From Sinorhizobium kostiense (GTDB lineage: Bacteria; Pseudomonadota; Alphaproteobacteria; Rhizobiales; Rhizobiaceae), in assembly GCF_017874595.1 (NCBI RefSeq), contig NZ_JAGILA010000005.1, forward strand, positions 310,001 through 374,000: a stretch of DNA of 64,000 nt, written 5' to 3'. The notes below the pieces were generated by a model. The model was given only the letters and a program-made list of their open reading frames with translations. It searched no databases and had not been told where the DNA came from. The position numbers and the translations under genes were made by a program. Position 1 is the stretch's first letter, and each line of letters begins with the position of its first letter. This document shows positions 38,146-47,193 of the stretch, piece after piece.

Positions 38146-39030
38146 TTAGCCCATCCGCTCGGACGCGTAGGACCCCGGGCTCGGCGGGAAGACGACGACG
38201 CGGTTGCCGTTGATGAAGGTGCGGTGGTGGATATGGGCGTGGATGGCCCGCGCCAGCACCTGGCTTTCGACGTCGCGGCCGATCGAGACGTAATCCTCGG
38301 CCGACTGGGCATGGGTGATGCGGGCGATGTCCTGCTCGATGATCGGGCCCTCGTCAAGATCGGCGGTGACGTAATGGGCCGTCGCGCCGATCAGCTTGAC
38401 GCCGCGCTCATAGGCCTGCTTGTAGGGATTGGCGCCCTTGAACGACGGCAGGAAGGAGTGATGGATGTTGATGATCTTGCCAGACATCTTCTTGCAGAGC
38501 TGGTCGGAGAGGACCTGCATGTAGCGGGCGAGCACGACGAGTTCGGCGCCGGTCTGCTCGACGAGCTCCATCAGCTGCGCTTCCGCCTTCGGCTTGTTCT
38601 CCTTCGTCACCTTGATGCAGTAGAAGGGGATGTCGTGGTTGACGACAACCTTCTGGTAATCGAAGTGGTTGGAGACGACGCCGACGATGTCGATCGGCAG
38701 CGCGCCGATCTTCCAGCGGTAGAGCAGGTCGTTCAGGCAATGGCCAAAGCGAGACACCATCAGCAGCACCTTCATGCGCTCCTCGGAATCGCGGATCTCC
38801 ATCACCATGTCGAAGCGCTTGATGACCGGCTGAAAGCCCTCCCGCAATTCCTCAAGCTTCGCCCCTTCCTGGCTGATGAAGGAGATCCGCATGAAGAAGA
38901 GACCGGTTTCGAGATCATCGAATTGCGAGCTGTCGCTGATGTAACAGCCTTTTTCCGCAAGATAGCCGGTAACGGCGGCGACGATGCCGCGGGTGGATTT
39001 ACAGCTGACGGTCAGCACATAGCTTTTCAT
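38146..39030 (-). CDS. purU: Formyltetrahydrofolate deformylase
   Basis: Hydrolyses 10-formyltetrahydrofolate to formate and tetrahydrofolate, balancing one-carbon pools. The 294-residue protein has an N-terminal ACT domain (VLTVSCKSTRGIVAAVTGYLAEKGCYI) that probably binds methionine or glycine, and a formyltransferase-like domain with NIHHSFLPSFKGANPYKQAY and GATAHYVTADLDEGPII containing the catalytic Asn/His/Asp. It stands alone between repeats and maiA. Confidence 0.95.
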   Translation of the reverse strand: MKSYVLTVSCKSTRGIVAAVTGYLAEKGCYISDSSQFDDLETGLFFMRISFISQEGAKLEELREGFQPVIKRFDMVMEIRDSEERMKVLLMVSRFGHCLNDLLYRWKIGALPIDIVGVVSNHFDYQKVVVNHDIPFYCIKVTKENKPKAEAQLMELVEQTGAELVVLARYMQVLSDQLCKKMSGKIINIHHSFLPSFKGANPYKQAYERGVKLIGATAHYVTADLDEGPIIEQDIARITHAQSAEDYVSIGRDVESQVLARAIHAHIHHRTFINGNRVVVFPPSPGSYASERMG

Positions 39031-39176
39031 CGATGGTCTCTCATTCAGGAGTTTCCGGCCTCTCGGGCAGTCGCGAAAAATTAGCGTGACGTTTTCTGGC
39101 CCGCCGATCCATTCGCGACATCGGCTGGACGGAACCGGCCACGGCCCGTCGTCACGAAAAAATCTCGAATGAAAGA

Positions 39177-39821
39177 TCAGGGCTCATGCTTTGCCCGATC
39201 GGGATGGGCGCGGGCGAAGGCGTCGATTGCTGCACAGTGCGCGTCGATGGCGACGATCCGCGGGCAGTCCGAGAGGTCGACCTCCCAGCGACGGGCGTTA
39301 TAGACCTGCGGCACGAGGCAGATGTCGGCCATCGTCGGCTGGTCGCCGTGGCAGAAGGTTCCGCTCGATGGGTGATCGAGCAGGCGCTCGAAAGCAGCAA
39401 GCCCCTCGCCGATGAATTTCTGCATCCAGGTTCGCCGCGCTGCCTCGCCATTGGCCGCGGAGGCCATCACATGCGCGACGACCCCGAGATTGCAGATGGG
39501 ATGGATATCCATGGCGATGGCATAGGAGAGCGCACGCACCCGCTGGCGGTGAACCGCGTCCACAGGCAGAAAGCCCGTGCCTTGCCGCGTTTCGGCAAGG
39601 TACTCGACGATGGCGAGCGATTGCGTGAAGCGCGCGCCGTCGATCTCCAGCACGGGCACGAGTCCCTGCGGATTGCGGGCGAGATGCTCTCCCCTCCGGT
39701 GCTGACGGGCGAGCAGATCAACCGGAACGGAGCGATAGTCTTGATCGATCAGATTGAGCGCGATCCGCACGCGATAACTCGCCGAGGAGCGCCAATAATC
39801 GTAGAGAACGGCTTCGTTCAT
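39177..39821 (-). CDS. maiA: Maleylacetoacetate isomerase
   Basis: A zeta-class glutathione transferase (214 residues) that isomerises 4-maleylacetoacetate to fumarylacetoacetate in tyrosine breakdown. The glutathione-site motif is RSSASYRVRIALNLI (family SSxxxRVRIAL), followed by the QSLAIVEYLAE loop and CLVPQVYNARRWEVDL. The start has GGAGG upstream. It is the third gene of the hmgA-fahA-maiA operon and follows fahA by 24 bases. Confidence 0.93.
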   Translation of the reverse strand: MNEAVLYDYWRSSASYRVRIALNLIDQDYRSVPVDLLARQHRRGEHLARNPQGLVPVLEIDGARFTQSLAIVEYLAETRQGTGFLPVDAVHRQRVRALSYAIAMDIHPICNLGVVAHVMASAANGEAARRTWMQKFIGEGLAAFERLLDHPSSGTFCHGDQPTMADICLVPQVYNARRWEVDLSDCPRIVAIDAHCAAIDAFARAHPDRAKHEP

Positions 39822-39845
39822 TGCCTGGCCTCCCTCCCCGCCGCA

Positions 39846-40859
39846 TCAGTGCTCGTATCTTTCCACCTTTTGCTCGATCGCCCCGAAAATCGAGTGTCCG
39901 GTCTGATCCTTCATCTCGATCCGCACGACGTCGCCGAATTTGAGAAAGGAGGTCTGCGGCGCACCATTTTCGATCGTCTCGATCATGCGCAGTTCGGCAA
40001 TGCAGGAGTAGCCAACACCCCCTTCCGCGACTGGCTTGCCCGGCCCACCGTCGAGCTTGTTGGAGACTGTACCCGAGCCGATGATCGTGCCGGCCGAAAG
40101 CGGTCTGGTGCGGGCGGCATGGACGATGAGCTCTCGGAAATCGAAGGTCATGTCGATACCGGCATTGGCGCGGCCGAAGGGTTTGCCGTTGAGGTCGACG
40201 CGAAGCGGCAGATGCAACTTGCCGCCATCCCAGGCTTCGCCCAGTTCGTCGGGCGTCACTGCAACCGGCGAAAAGGCGGAAGAGGGTTTCGACTGGTAAA
40301 AGCCGAAGCCCTTTGCGAGCTCGGCCGGGATAAGGCTGCGCAGCGAAACGTCGTTGACGAGCAGAACGAGACGGATTGCTTCCTGTGCGTCGTCGAGCGT
40401 CGCTCCCATTGGTACATCGTCGACGATCACCGCGACCTCTCCCTCCATGTCGATCCCCCAAGTCTCGTCGGCCATCAGGATCGGATCGCGAGGCCCGAGG
40501 AAACTGTCGGAGCCGCCCTGATAGATCAACGGGTCCGTCCAGAAGCTCGCCGGCATTTCGGCATGGCGCGCCTTTCGTACCAATTCCACGTGATTGACAT
40601 AGGCCGAACCGTCCGCCCACTGGAACGCCCGCGGCAGCGGCGAGGCGGCATCGTGTTCATGGAAACGCATGGTCGGTTGCGAACCGGTTTCGATCCCCTC
40701 GGCAACGCGTGCCAGCCGCGACCCCACATGCGCCCAATCGTCGAGCGCCGCCTGCAGCGTGCGGGCGATATGCCCGACCTCGGAGCAACGGGTGAGATCT
40801 TTCGAGACCACGACGAGCTTGCCGTCGCGGGTGGAGTCTTTCAGCGTCGCGAGTTTCAT
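39846..40859 (-). CDS. fahA: Fumarylacetoacetase-type hydrolase
   Basis: A 337-residue FAH-family enzyme predicted to split fumarylacetoacetate into fumarate and acetoacetate. The metal-binding acidic segment MEGEVAVIVDDVPMGATLDDA, the VNDVSLRSLIPAELAKGFGFYQSKPSSAFSP stretch and GSGTVSNKLDGG are family hallmarks. Its position between hmgA and maiA makes the pathway role nearly certain. The proteobacterial form is shorter than the eukaryotic enzyme and may be called fumarylacetoacetate hydrolase. Confidence 0.92.
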   Translation of the reverse strand: MKLATLKDSTRDGKLVVVSKDLTRCSEVGHIARTLQAALDDWAHVGSRLARVAEGIETGSQPTMRFHEHDAASPLPRAFQWADGSAYVNHVELVRKARHAEMPASFWTDPLIYQGGSDSFLGPRDPILMADETWGIDMEGEVAVIVDDVPMGATLDDAQEAIRLVLLVNDVSLRSLIPAELAKGFGFYQSKPSSAFSPVAVTPDELGEAWDGGKLHLPLRVDLNGKPFGRANAGIDMTFDFRELIVHAARTRPLSAGTIIGSGTVSNKLDGGPGKPVAEGGVGYSCIAELRMIETIENGAPQTSFLKFGDVVRIEMKDQTGHSIFGAIEQKVERYEH

Positions 40860-40942
40860 GGTGTTTCCCGATCGTGGTGTTGATCCGCGCCGGACGGCGC
40901 GGATTGCAGGCTCGACAGCATGTCATGGAGTGCCGCTGGAAG

Positions 40943-42301
40943 TCACTTGATTCCGGGCGTGCCGTCGAATTTCCGGTCCAGGCCGGACCAGCAGTCGATA
41001 TAATCGTCCTGGAGCGTCTCGAGCTCCGCCGCAAACCTCGTCAGTTGTTGCGGGAAACGGGTCTCGAACATGAATGCCATGGTGTTGTCCAGCTTGACCG
41101 GCTTCAGCTCGCCGTTCGAGGCCTTCTCGAAACCGGAGAAATCCGGGCCATGGGCCAGCATCATGTTGTGCAGGCTCATGCCACCGGGCACGAAACCCTC
41201 CTCCTTCGCGTCATAGCGACCGTAGATAAGCCCCATGAACTCGCTCATGATGTTTCGATGATACCAGGGCGGGCGGAAGGTGTGCTCGGCCACCAGCCAG
41301 CGTGGCGGGAAGATGACGAAGTCGACATTGGCCGTCCCTTCCTCTCCAGACGGTGCCGTCAGCACCGTGAAGATCGACGGATCGGGATGATCGAAGAGGA
41401 TGGCGCCAACCGGCGAGTAGGTCTTGAGGTCGTATTTATAGGGCGCGTAGTTGCCGTGCCAGGCGACCACGTCGAGCGGCGAATGGCCGATCTCGACCAT
41501 ATGGAAGGAGCCGCACCACTTCACCTGCACCCGGCAAGGCGTCTCCTTGTCCTCGTAAGCGGCTACCGGCGTCTTGAAGTCGCGCGGATTGGCGAGGCAA
41601 TTGGCGCCGATCGGGCCTCGGTCGGGCAGTGTGAACTTGGCGCCGTAATTCTCGCAGATATAACCGCGCCAGACCGTCTCCTCGCCGAGGCGAATGACCT
41701 TGAACATCATGCCGCGCGGCACGAGGCAGATTTCCGACGGCGCCACGTCCATTTTCCCGAGCTCTGTGAACACGCGGATGGCGCCGGTTTCCGGCACAAT
41801 CAGCAGCTCTCCGTCCGCATTGAAGAAGTAGTCGTCAACCATGTCGACATTGAACGCGTACGCGTGCGCAGCCATGCCGGCCTGCGTCAGCGCGTCGCCC
41901 GCAGTGGTCATGGTTCGGATGCCCTCGAGAAAATTCAATTCCTCCGAAGGTGCCGGCAACGGGCCCCAGCGTAGTTGCCCGAGCGCCATCGAATGCTCGA
42001 CCACATGCGGTGCCGTTTTCCAACACGGATAGTCGATTTTCTTGAAGCGCCCGGTATGCCGCACGCTCGGCCGGATGCGGTAGAGCCAGGAGCGTTCGTT
42101 CGTACCGCGCGGTGCCGTGAAGGGCGACCCGGAAAGCTGCTCGGCATAGAGCCCGTATTCACACTTCTGCGGGCTATTCTGCCCCTGGGGAAGCGCACCG
42201 GGCAGGCTTTCGGTCTCGAAGTCATTGCCGAAGCCTGGCATGTAAGCGGGCGCCTGTTGGCCGGCATCCATCGCGCGTCGCTTTTCCGAGTGGTCCAACA
42301 T
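40943..42301 (-). CDS. hmgA: Homogentisate 1,2-dioxygenase
   Basis: This non-haem Fe(II) enzyme opens the homogentisate ring to maleylacetoacetate. The 452-residue protein has [26 protein letters not shown] near its start and the iron-ligand region [22 protein letters not shown] with His, Glu. ATG 42301 is chosen: GGAGG lies eight bases upstream, whereas the GTG at 42310 overlaps that site. It heads the catabolic operon and is divergent from the MarR gene across a 78-base control region. Confidence 0.95.
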   Translation of the reverse strand: MLDHSEKRRAMDAGQQAPAYMPGFGNDFETESLPGALPQGQNSPQKCEYGLYAEQLSGSPFTAPRGTNERSWLYRIRPSVRHTGRFKKIDYPCWKTAPHVVEHSMALGQLRWGPLPAPSEELNFLEGIRTMTTAGDALTQAGMAAHAYAFNVDMVDDYFFNADGELLIVPETGAIRVFTELGKMDVAPSEICLVPRGMMFKVIRLGEETVWRGYICENYGAKFTLPDRGPIGANCLANPRDFKTPVAAYEDKETPCRVQVKWCGSFHMVEIGHSPLDVVAWHGNYAPYKYDLKTYSPVGAILFDHPDPSIFTVLTAPSGEEGTANVDFVIFPPRWLVAEHTFRPPWYHRNIMSEFMGLIYGRYDAKEEGFVPGGMSLHNMMLAHGPDFSGFEKASNGELKPVKLDNTMAFMFETRFPQQLTRFAAELETLQDDYIDCWSGLDRKFDGTPGIK

Positions 42302-42333
42302 GGCTTGCACCTCCGCTTCGCCTCCGTAATATT

Positions 42334-42349
42334 AGTTGCGATCGTAACT
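42334..42349. promoter_or_regulatory. Candidate MarR operator between hmgA and the regulator
   Basis: AGTTGCGATCGTAACT is a 16-base near-perfect palindrome (14 of 16 positions), centred on CGATCG, in the divergent intergenic region. A further GTAACTAT follows at 42357-42364, repeating the right arm. MarR dimers bind palindromes of this size, so it is a plausible operator for both divergent transcripts; no direct evidence is available. Confidence 0.6.
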
Positions 42350-42379
42350 ATTGTTTTTGTAACTATCAACGGGTGACGC

Positions 42380-42829
42380 ATGCAGACCTTTGACCTGGAA
42401 GGCTTCCTTCCCTATCGGCTGAACCGGGCGGCAGAGTTCGTCGCGCTGCGCTTTGCCGCGCAATACAAGGCGCGCTATCAGCTGACCCGTCCCGAATGGC
42501 GGACGCTCGCGGCACTCGGTTCATCCGGCCGCAGCATGACGGCGACGGAAATCGGTGCACACTCCTCAATGCACAAGACGAAAGTGAGCCGCGCCGTCTT
42601 CAGCCTCGAGCAGCGCCGCTGGCTGCAACGAAGGGAGGATGGTCGCGACCGTCGCTTCGAGCACCTGGCGCTTACAGCTCAAGGCCAGCAGGCCTACAGC
42701 GAATTGACGGAGCTTGCGAGCGGCTATCAGGCCGAGTTGTGTTCGATGATTGGCGCCAAGAATTTGGAAGCGCTCTCCACAGGTCTTGGCGCAGTGGAAA
42801 GGGTTATGAAGAAGTGGAAAGGGTTATGA
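42380..42829 (+). CDS. MarR-family regulator, probably of homogentisate catabolism
   Basis: A 149-residue winged-helix protein. The DNA-binding core RPEWRTLAALGSSGRSMTATEIGAHSSMHKTKVSRAVFSLEQRRWLQRREDGRDRR includes the recognition helix and the wing with the conserved DxRxR, as in MarR. It is divergent from hmgA with a palindrome between, so it probably represses the hmgA-fahA-maiA operon and itself, released by homogentisate or a related acid. The role is inferred from position. Confidence 0.88.
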   Translation: MQTFDLEGFLPYRLNRAAEFVALRFAAQYKARYQLTRPEWRTLAALGSSGRSMTATEIGAHSSMHKTKVSRAVFSLEQRRWLQRREDGRDRRFEHLALTAQGQQAYSELTELASGYQAELCSMIGAKNLEALSTGLGAVERVMKKWKGL

Positions 42830-42890
42830 AGAACTGTGTGCGAAAGGCGTGAGGCCAGAGCGAAAGGGCGCCCCGGACGAGACCCTCCCC

Positions 42891-42924
42891 AGCTCCGTCC
42901 GCCGGTGAGAGCGGGGGCGGAGCT
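42891..42924. terminator. Possible bidirectional terminator hairpin
   Basis: AGCTCCG and CGGAGCT form a stem strengthened by CCGC/GCGG, between the convergent MarR and Lrp-type genes. It is followed by TTTAAAG on the plus strand, a weak T-run. The position suits a shared terminator. Confidence 0.45.
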
Positions 42925-42939
42925 TTAAAGTGCCGTGCT

Positions 42940-43419
42940 CTAGAACTTTACCCGCTCCGGGATCGGCAACCCTGCGAAGCTCTTCAGCGTGTCGAGCACG
43001 ATCGACGTCTTCACGTGTTGGACACTATCATGCGGCAGGAGCACGTCGTTGACGAAGCGCGAAAGCCCGGCGAGGTCGGGGGTGACGACCCGCAGGTGAT
43101 AGTCCATCTCGCCGGTAAGCGCATAGGCTTCCAGAACCTCCGGCAGCCCGGAGATGAGCTTGGCGAAACGCTTGGCATTGTCGCGGTTATGGGTGGCGAG
43201 CGTCACCGAAATGACGACCATCAGGTCGAGTCCTAGTTTCTGCCGGTCGATCTGCGCTTGGTAACCCGTGATATAGCCCTCCGCCTCGAGCCGTGATCGC
43301 CGCCGCGAACATTGGGAGGGTGACAACGCGATCCGCTCCGACAATTCAATGTTGGTCAGATGACCATCGCGCTGCAACTCGCTGAGGATCTTGAGGTCGA
43401 ATCCGTCAAGCTGCTCCAT
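42940..43419 (-). CDS. Lrp/AsnC-family transcriptional regulator
   Basis: A 159-residue regulator with an N-terminal helix-turn-helix (LTNIELSERIALSPSQCSRRRSRLEAEGYI) and a C-terminal RAM ligand-binding/oligomerisation domain (LDLMVVISVTL ... GEMDYHLRVVTPDLAGLSRFV). AAGGATG precedes its ATG. It is divergent from hppD with 131 bases between starts, so it probably controls the hppD promoter in response to an aromatic or branched-chain amino acid. The ligand is inference. Confidence 0.92.
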   Translation of the reverse strand: MEQLDGFDLKILSELQRDGHLTNIELSERIALSPSQCSRRRSRLEAEGYITGYQAQIDRQKLGLDLMVVISVTLATHNRDNAKRFAKLISGLPEVLEAYALTGEMDYHLRVVTPDLAGLSRFVNDVLLPHDSVQHVKTSIVLDTLKSFAGLPIPERVKF

Positions 43420-43550
43420 TCACGCATCCTTCGGCAAAATAGTGCATGGTTTGTGCGCAATTTCTACCAAATCACGCAAGAATACAAGCATCATGCATCG
43501 AATCTGCGTCATACTCCAGCAAAGTCTGGAGGATTGAAAGGAGACCTGCG

Positions 43551-44666
43551 ATGGGCCCATTCCCGCATGAAGCCCCGCCCGCCACGATTTCGGCGAAAAA
43601 CCCCGCCGGCACGGACGGTTTTGAATTCGTCGAGTTCGCCCATCCTGAGCCGGAAAGGCTCGAAGAGCTCTTTGGGCGCATGGGCTACGCCCCAGTCGCG
43701 AAGCACAGGACGAAGAACATCACCGTCTGGCGCCAGGGCGACATCAACTACGTCCTGAACGCGGACGCCGGCTCGCACGCGATGCGCTTCGTCGACCGGC
43801 ACGGTCCCTGCGCTCCGTCCATGGCCTGGCGTGTCGTCGACGCGAAACATGCCTTCGAGCACGCAGTCTCCAAGGGAGCCGAGCCCTATGCCGGCAGGGA
43901 CAAGACACTCGATGTTCCGGCGATCATCGGCATCGGCGGCTCGCTTCTCTATTTTGTCGATGCCTATGGAGAGAAGGGCTCCGCCTATGACGCCGAGTTC
44001 GAATGGCTGGGCGAGCGCAATCCAAGACCTGAAGGCGTCGGCTTCTACTACCTCGACCACCTGACCCATAACGTCTATCGCGGCAATATGGACAAGTGGT
44101 GGGCCTTCTATCGCGAGCTCTTCAACTTCAAGCAGATCCACTTCTTCGACATAGACGGCCGTATCACCGGGCTCTTGAGCCGCGCGATCACCTCACCCTG
44201 CGGCAAGATCCGCATTCCTCTGAACGAGTCGAAGGACGAGACGAGCCAGATCGAGGAATATCTGAAGAAGTACAAGGGCGAAGGCATCCAGCACATCGCC
44301 GTCGGCACCGAGGCGATCTACGACGCGGTCGATCGGCTGGCGGAAAACGGACTGAAATTCATGCCTGGACCGCCGGACACCTATTATGAGATGTCGCACG
44401 CGCGCGTGCACGGTCATAACGAGCCGATCGATCGAATGAAGAAGCACGGCATCCTGATCGACGGCGAGGGCGTGGTCGATGGCGGCATGACGAAGATCCT
44501 GCTGCAGATCTTCTCGAGAACGGTGATCGGGCCGATTTTCTTCGAATTCATTCAGCGCAAGGGGGATGAGGGCTTCGGCGAAGGCAATTTCCGGGCGCTG
44601 TTCGAATCGATCGAAGCCGACCAGATCCGCCGCGGCGCCCTCAAGAAGCCCGAGGCGGCCGAATAG
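43551..44666 (+). CDS. hppD: 4-Hydroxyphenylpyruvate dioxygenase
   Basis: Converts 4-hydroxyphenylpyruvate to homogentisate, feeding hmgA. The 371-residue protein is a vicinal-oxygen-chelate Fe(II) enzyme: iron ligands are His in YLDHLTHNVYRGN, His in IQHIAVGTEAIY and Glu in PIFFEFIQRKG. LLQIFSRTVIGPIFFEF is the family signature. ATG 43551 is preferred over an upstream in-frame start (43446) because AAGGAG sits at ideal distance. It is monocistronic and divergent from the Lrp gene. Confidence 0.95.
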   Translation: MGPFPHEAPPATISAKNPAGTDGFEFVEFAHPEPERLEELFGRMGYAPVAKHRTKNITVWRQGDINYVLNADAGSHAMRFVDRHGPCAPSMAWRVVDAKHAFEHAVSKGAEPYAGRDKTLDVPAIIGIGGSLLYFVDAYGEKGSAYDAEFEWLGERNPRPEGVGFYYLDHLTHNVYRGNMDKWWAFYRELFNFKQIHFFDIDGRITGLLSRAITSPCGKIRIPLNESKDETSQIEEYLKKYKGEGIQHIAVGTEAIYDAVDRLAENGLKFMPGPPDTYYEMSHARVHGHNEPIDRMKKHGILIDGEGVVDGGMTKILLQIFSRTVIGPIFFEFIQRKGDEGFGEGNFRALFESIEADQIRRGALKKPEAAE

Positions 44667-44668
44667 CG

Positions 44669-44706
44669 GGGGTGCGGGAAGTGTGGCGGTTTTCCACCCG
44701 TACCCC
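44669..44706 (+). terminator. Hairpin downstream of hppD
   Basis: GGGGTGCGGG and CCCGTACCCC pair over ten positions (one G-T) around an 18-base loop, starting two bases after the hppD stop. There is no T-run, so if it ends transcription it is probably Rho-assisted. Confidence 0.35.
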
Positions 44707-44850
44707 GAGCCAACTCCGTAAGAATCGGTCACCTCATTGAAGGCCTGCAAGCGTCGCGCAAAACTAACGCCGTGCGCCTGATGAAACGCACGGCGAAGTA
44801 GCTCGGAATCGCCGCATGCCTGTCGCTCCCACGAAGGGTATCCGGTGGTG

Positions 44851-45612
44851 TCAGTTGTGCCAACGCGGCGGGTTCGCATCTCCGTCATGCCTGAAGTAAT
44901 GGGATGCTGCTTCAGTCCGGTTGCGCACATTCATCTTCTTATAGATGTTTCGTACGTGGACCTTGACGGTGTTTTCGGAGAGGCCGAGGCGATCCGCGAT
45001 GATCTTGTTCTGGGTGCCCATGCAGATAAGATCCAGAATTTGGATCTCGCGCGTCGTCAGCACGCCATTGCCGATATCGCTCCTCTGGGCCGAAGGCAGT
45101 GCTGCAACGCTCGCCTCCTGGCGAGCCGGGAGACCGGCGCTCTTCGGCGCCAAGCGCCTGAGCAGAGCGGCCGGAAAATGCTCGCCCCCCTTCATCAGAA
45201 GGTCGATGGCGGTTAGACAGACGTCGAGATGAAGATTCAACGGCAGCACGCCATGGATCAGCCCTTCGTCGACGAAGCCCGCAATCGACGTATCGACCTC
45301 GTCCGCGTTCTCGACGACGAGGCCGATCGAAGCCCGCGGGTGAAACTCATGGATCGTCCGTATGACCGATGGGAAGGTCGTCGCCGGTATGCGGTAAAGC
45401 ATGACGAGCGCCACATCGTCGAGATTGCCGTCGAGCAGGCTATCCGCCTCCGAGAGGCTCACCACCTCATGGCCCTGGAAGCGGGTGCTGATAGCCTGAG
45501 TCAGGCACTCCGCCAACAGATCCGCTCTGGCGAGCATCACGATCTTGCTTTTCTTTGCTAAAACCTTGCTGTTGTCTTCAAAATCGCTCAAACCCGAGCC
45601 CGTTCGGTACAT
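44851..45612 (-). CDS. LuxR-type regulator with degenerate receiver
   Basis: A 253-residue protein. The C-terminal HTH (about residues 185-253) has VLTTREIQILDLICMGTQNKIIADRLGLSENTVKVHVRNIYKKM, a normal LuxR/FixJ domain. The N-terminal 125 residues follow the receiver secondary-structure pattern, but the usual acidic pair after strand 1 (KIVMLARADLL) and the phospho-acceptor aspartate after strand 3 (DVALVMLYRIPA) are replaced, so phosphorylation is unlikely. ATG 45612 is preferred: AAGGAGG lies five bases upstream, within the longer GTG frame. It lies divergent from the secretion locus, with a gene-poor stretch between. Confidence 0.85.
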   Translation of the reverse strand: MYRTGSGLSDFEDNSKVLAKKSKIVMLARADLLAECLTQAISTRFQGHEVVSLSEADSLLDGNLDDVALVMLYRIPATTFPSVIRTIHEFHPRASIGLVVENADEVDTSIAGFVDEGLIHGVLPLNLHLDVCLTAIDLLMKGGEHFPAALLRRLAPKSAGLPARQEASVAALPSAQRSDIGNGVLTTREIQILDLICMGTQNKIIADRLGLSENTVKVHVRNIYKKMNVRNRTEAASHYFRHDGDANPPRWHN

Positions 45613-46644
45613 TATCCCCTCCTTGGGCACCCCCTGTTTTTAAAGGGGTATGAGGCGCCCTGCTAAAAATGTTTTCGAATGAAAAGCGAACTTACATAGT
45701 CACGAAAAATGTCGAGGTGGCTAATGTATCGTAAATATGGGGGATGGGAAACAGCCCAAAAGGGTTAGACTGGAGCCGCTCTCGCGCATAGATGGGTCCA
45801 GAATGCACCAATTTTGGGCGAATCAGGCCGGAACGTTCGCTGTCGAACGCTAACCATTGCGGCGCCTTCGCGTCAATCGGTGCCCTTGTCTTTTCAGGGG
45901 ATACGCCAGGTTGCTCACTTGCACTCCCATTGCCATCAATCGGAGAACGACATTCGAATTCGGGTCAAACCCGCGCCATTCGGGGCCTGCTCCACGCCCT
46001 TCCCTACTCACTATGGGCTAGCAGCTGCACCGACAATCTTGATGGGCAGCGGCTCAACGTCGGCCCCAAAGGCCTTTCCCCCGGTGGAGCAAAGGTCTCG
46101 TTTCGACCGGCGAGGTGAAGCAACCAGAGAGCTGAGCTTCCGTTTTCACTGCAATCCCCTAACCCAGGCGGCCGTGAATTCGCAATATTAACATTGTGCT
46201 AAGGCTTGTCCCCAAAGACTGCGGAACGCCGTACGGTCTTGCGCCGCCGCGGCTCATAACGGCATGCCCCCCTCCACGCATGATTCTTCGACCGGCTGCC
46301 CGGACTAACCATAATTGGTATCTTTCACTTGCTCCCATTCCGGACCAAACTGTAACCGTCGCATGTAGTTCTATGCGTCTTCTGACCAGTCTCGCGTAAG
46401 ATCTGAAGTATCTATATTGCGTTCGTATGACAAATAGTATGACTATAGATTTCAACACGTACTAATTTTGGGGCATGTACTCCATGCTCACGCAATAATA
46501 CTAGCGTAAATAAAAGAACGATCGAAACTCCCGTAGGTGAACAAGCAAAGTTCATCTCGAACGATGAGAGCCAGCGCCCAAGAATCCTAGAAAGATGACG
46601 GGGTTTCGGTGCTGGCTCCTTCTGCTGTCCTTCTCGACCACTGC
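45613..46644. other. About 1 kb without a supported gene
   Basis: This region is richer in A+T than its surroundings, especially 46370-46560. Open frames of up to 125 codons exist (for example 45814-46191 on the plus strand) but none has a good ribosome site, a recognisable domain, or the composition of a real gene here. A CCCC/GGGG hairpin (45629-45649) sits in the leader of the LuxR gene. It may be decayed or regulatory DNA. Confidence 0.6.
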
Positions 46645-47193
46645 TCAGCGTGGGAAGGAATAACGATCGACAATCCCCCAGATCTCCCTGTTGATCTTCA
46701 TGATCTGTTCGATCGCCTCGTTGATCCTTGCAATCTCCGCGTCGTCGATCTGCTCTATCTTGCCGTATTTAATCGTATCCTTGCTGTCGAAGATGGCCAT
46801 CAATTGGGTGCTCGCCTGCTGCCCGGTCTCGTCGAAGGAATAGATGCAGTGGCTGTATTTGTTCCTGAGTTTGGCCTGGCGACCAAGCTGCTGCGTTACG
46901 GACAGGATTTCCCGCCGGCGATCAGGCGGCGTCTTCGGCATTTTGGCGAGCCGTTCGACGAGCTCGATGCGCGCGCGGGTCGTATTCAATGTCAGGAAAA
47001 TAACGATCGCCGTTTCCTTGTCGACGTAGGCGAGGCCGGCAATCAAGTAGATGAGCAGGCTCTCCGTGTTGGTCCACGTGTAGTTCAGTTGACCTACCAG
47101 GAGAAGGATCTCGTGAAATTTCTTCATGGGGCCGTATGAGCTTGGGTGCGGCGCACCGAACCGCTTCTTATAAGGTAGCGCATTTCCGACCAC
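46645..47193 (-). CDS. Small protein with HEPN-like RNKYSH motif
   Basis: A predicted helical protein of 182 residues (GTG 47193) or 160 (ATG 47127, MKKFHEILLLVGQ). Residues LGRQAKLRNKYSHCIYSFDE contain R-N-x3-H, the R-x4-6-H form seen in HEPN ribonucleases, set after a long helical segment as in that superfamily. No membrane segment is convincing; the LLIYLIAGLAYV stretch is probably a buried helix. Similarity to HEPN is my reading of a short motif only. No neighbouring nucleotidyltransferase or other antitoxin is seen. The gene sits in AT-richer DNA and could be horizontally acquired. Confidence 0.6.
   Translation of the reverse strand: MVGNALPYKKRFGAPHPSSYGPMKKFHEILLLVGQLNYTWTNTESLLIYLIAGLAYVDKETAIVIFLTLNTTRARIELVERLAKMPKTPPDRRREILSVTQQLGRQAKLRNKYSHCIYSFDETGQQASTQLMAIFDSKDTIKYGKIEQIDDAEIARINEAIEQIMKINREIWGIVDRYSFPR

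Noticed and set aside
45792-46458. Several small frames (up to 125 codons) in the 45.6-46.6 kb gap
   Set aside because: No ribosome site, domain or typical codon use; left as gene-free DNA.
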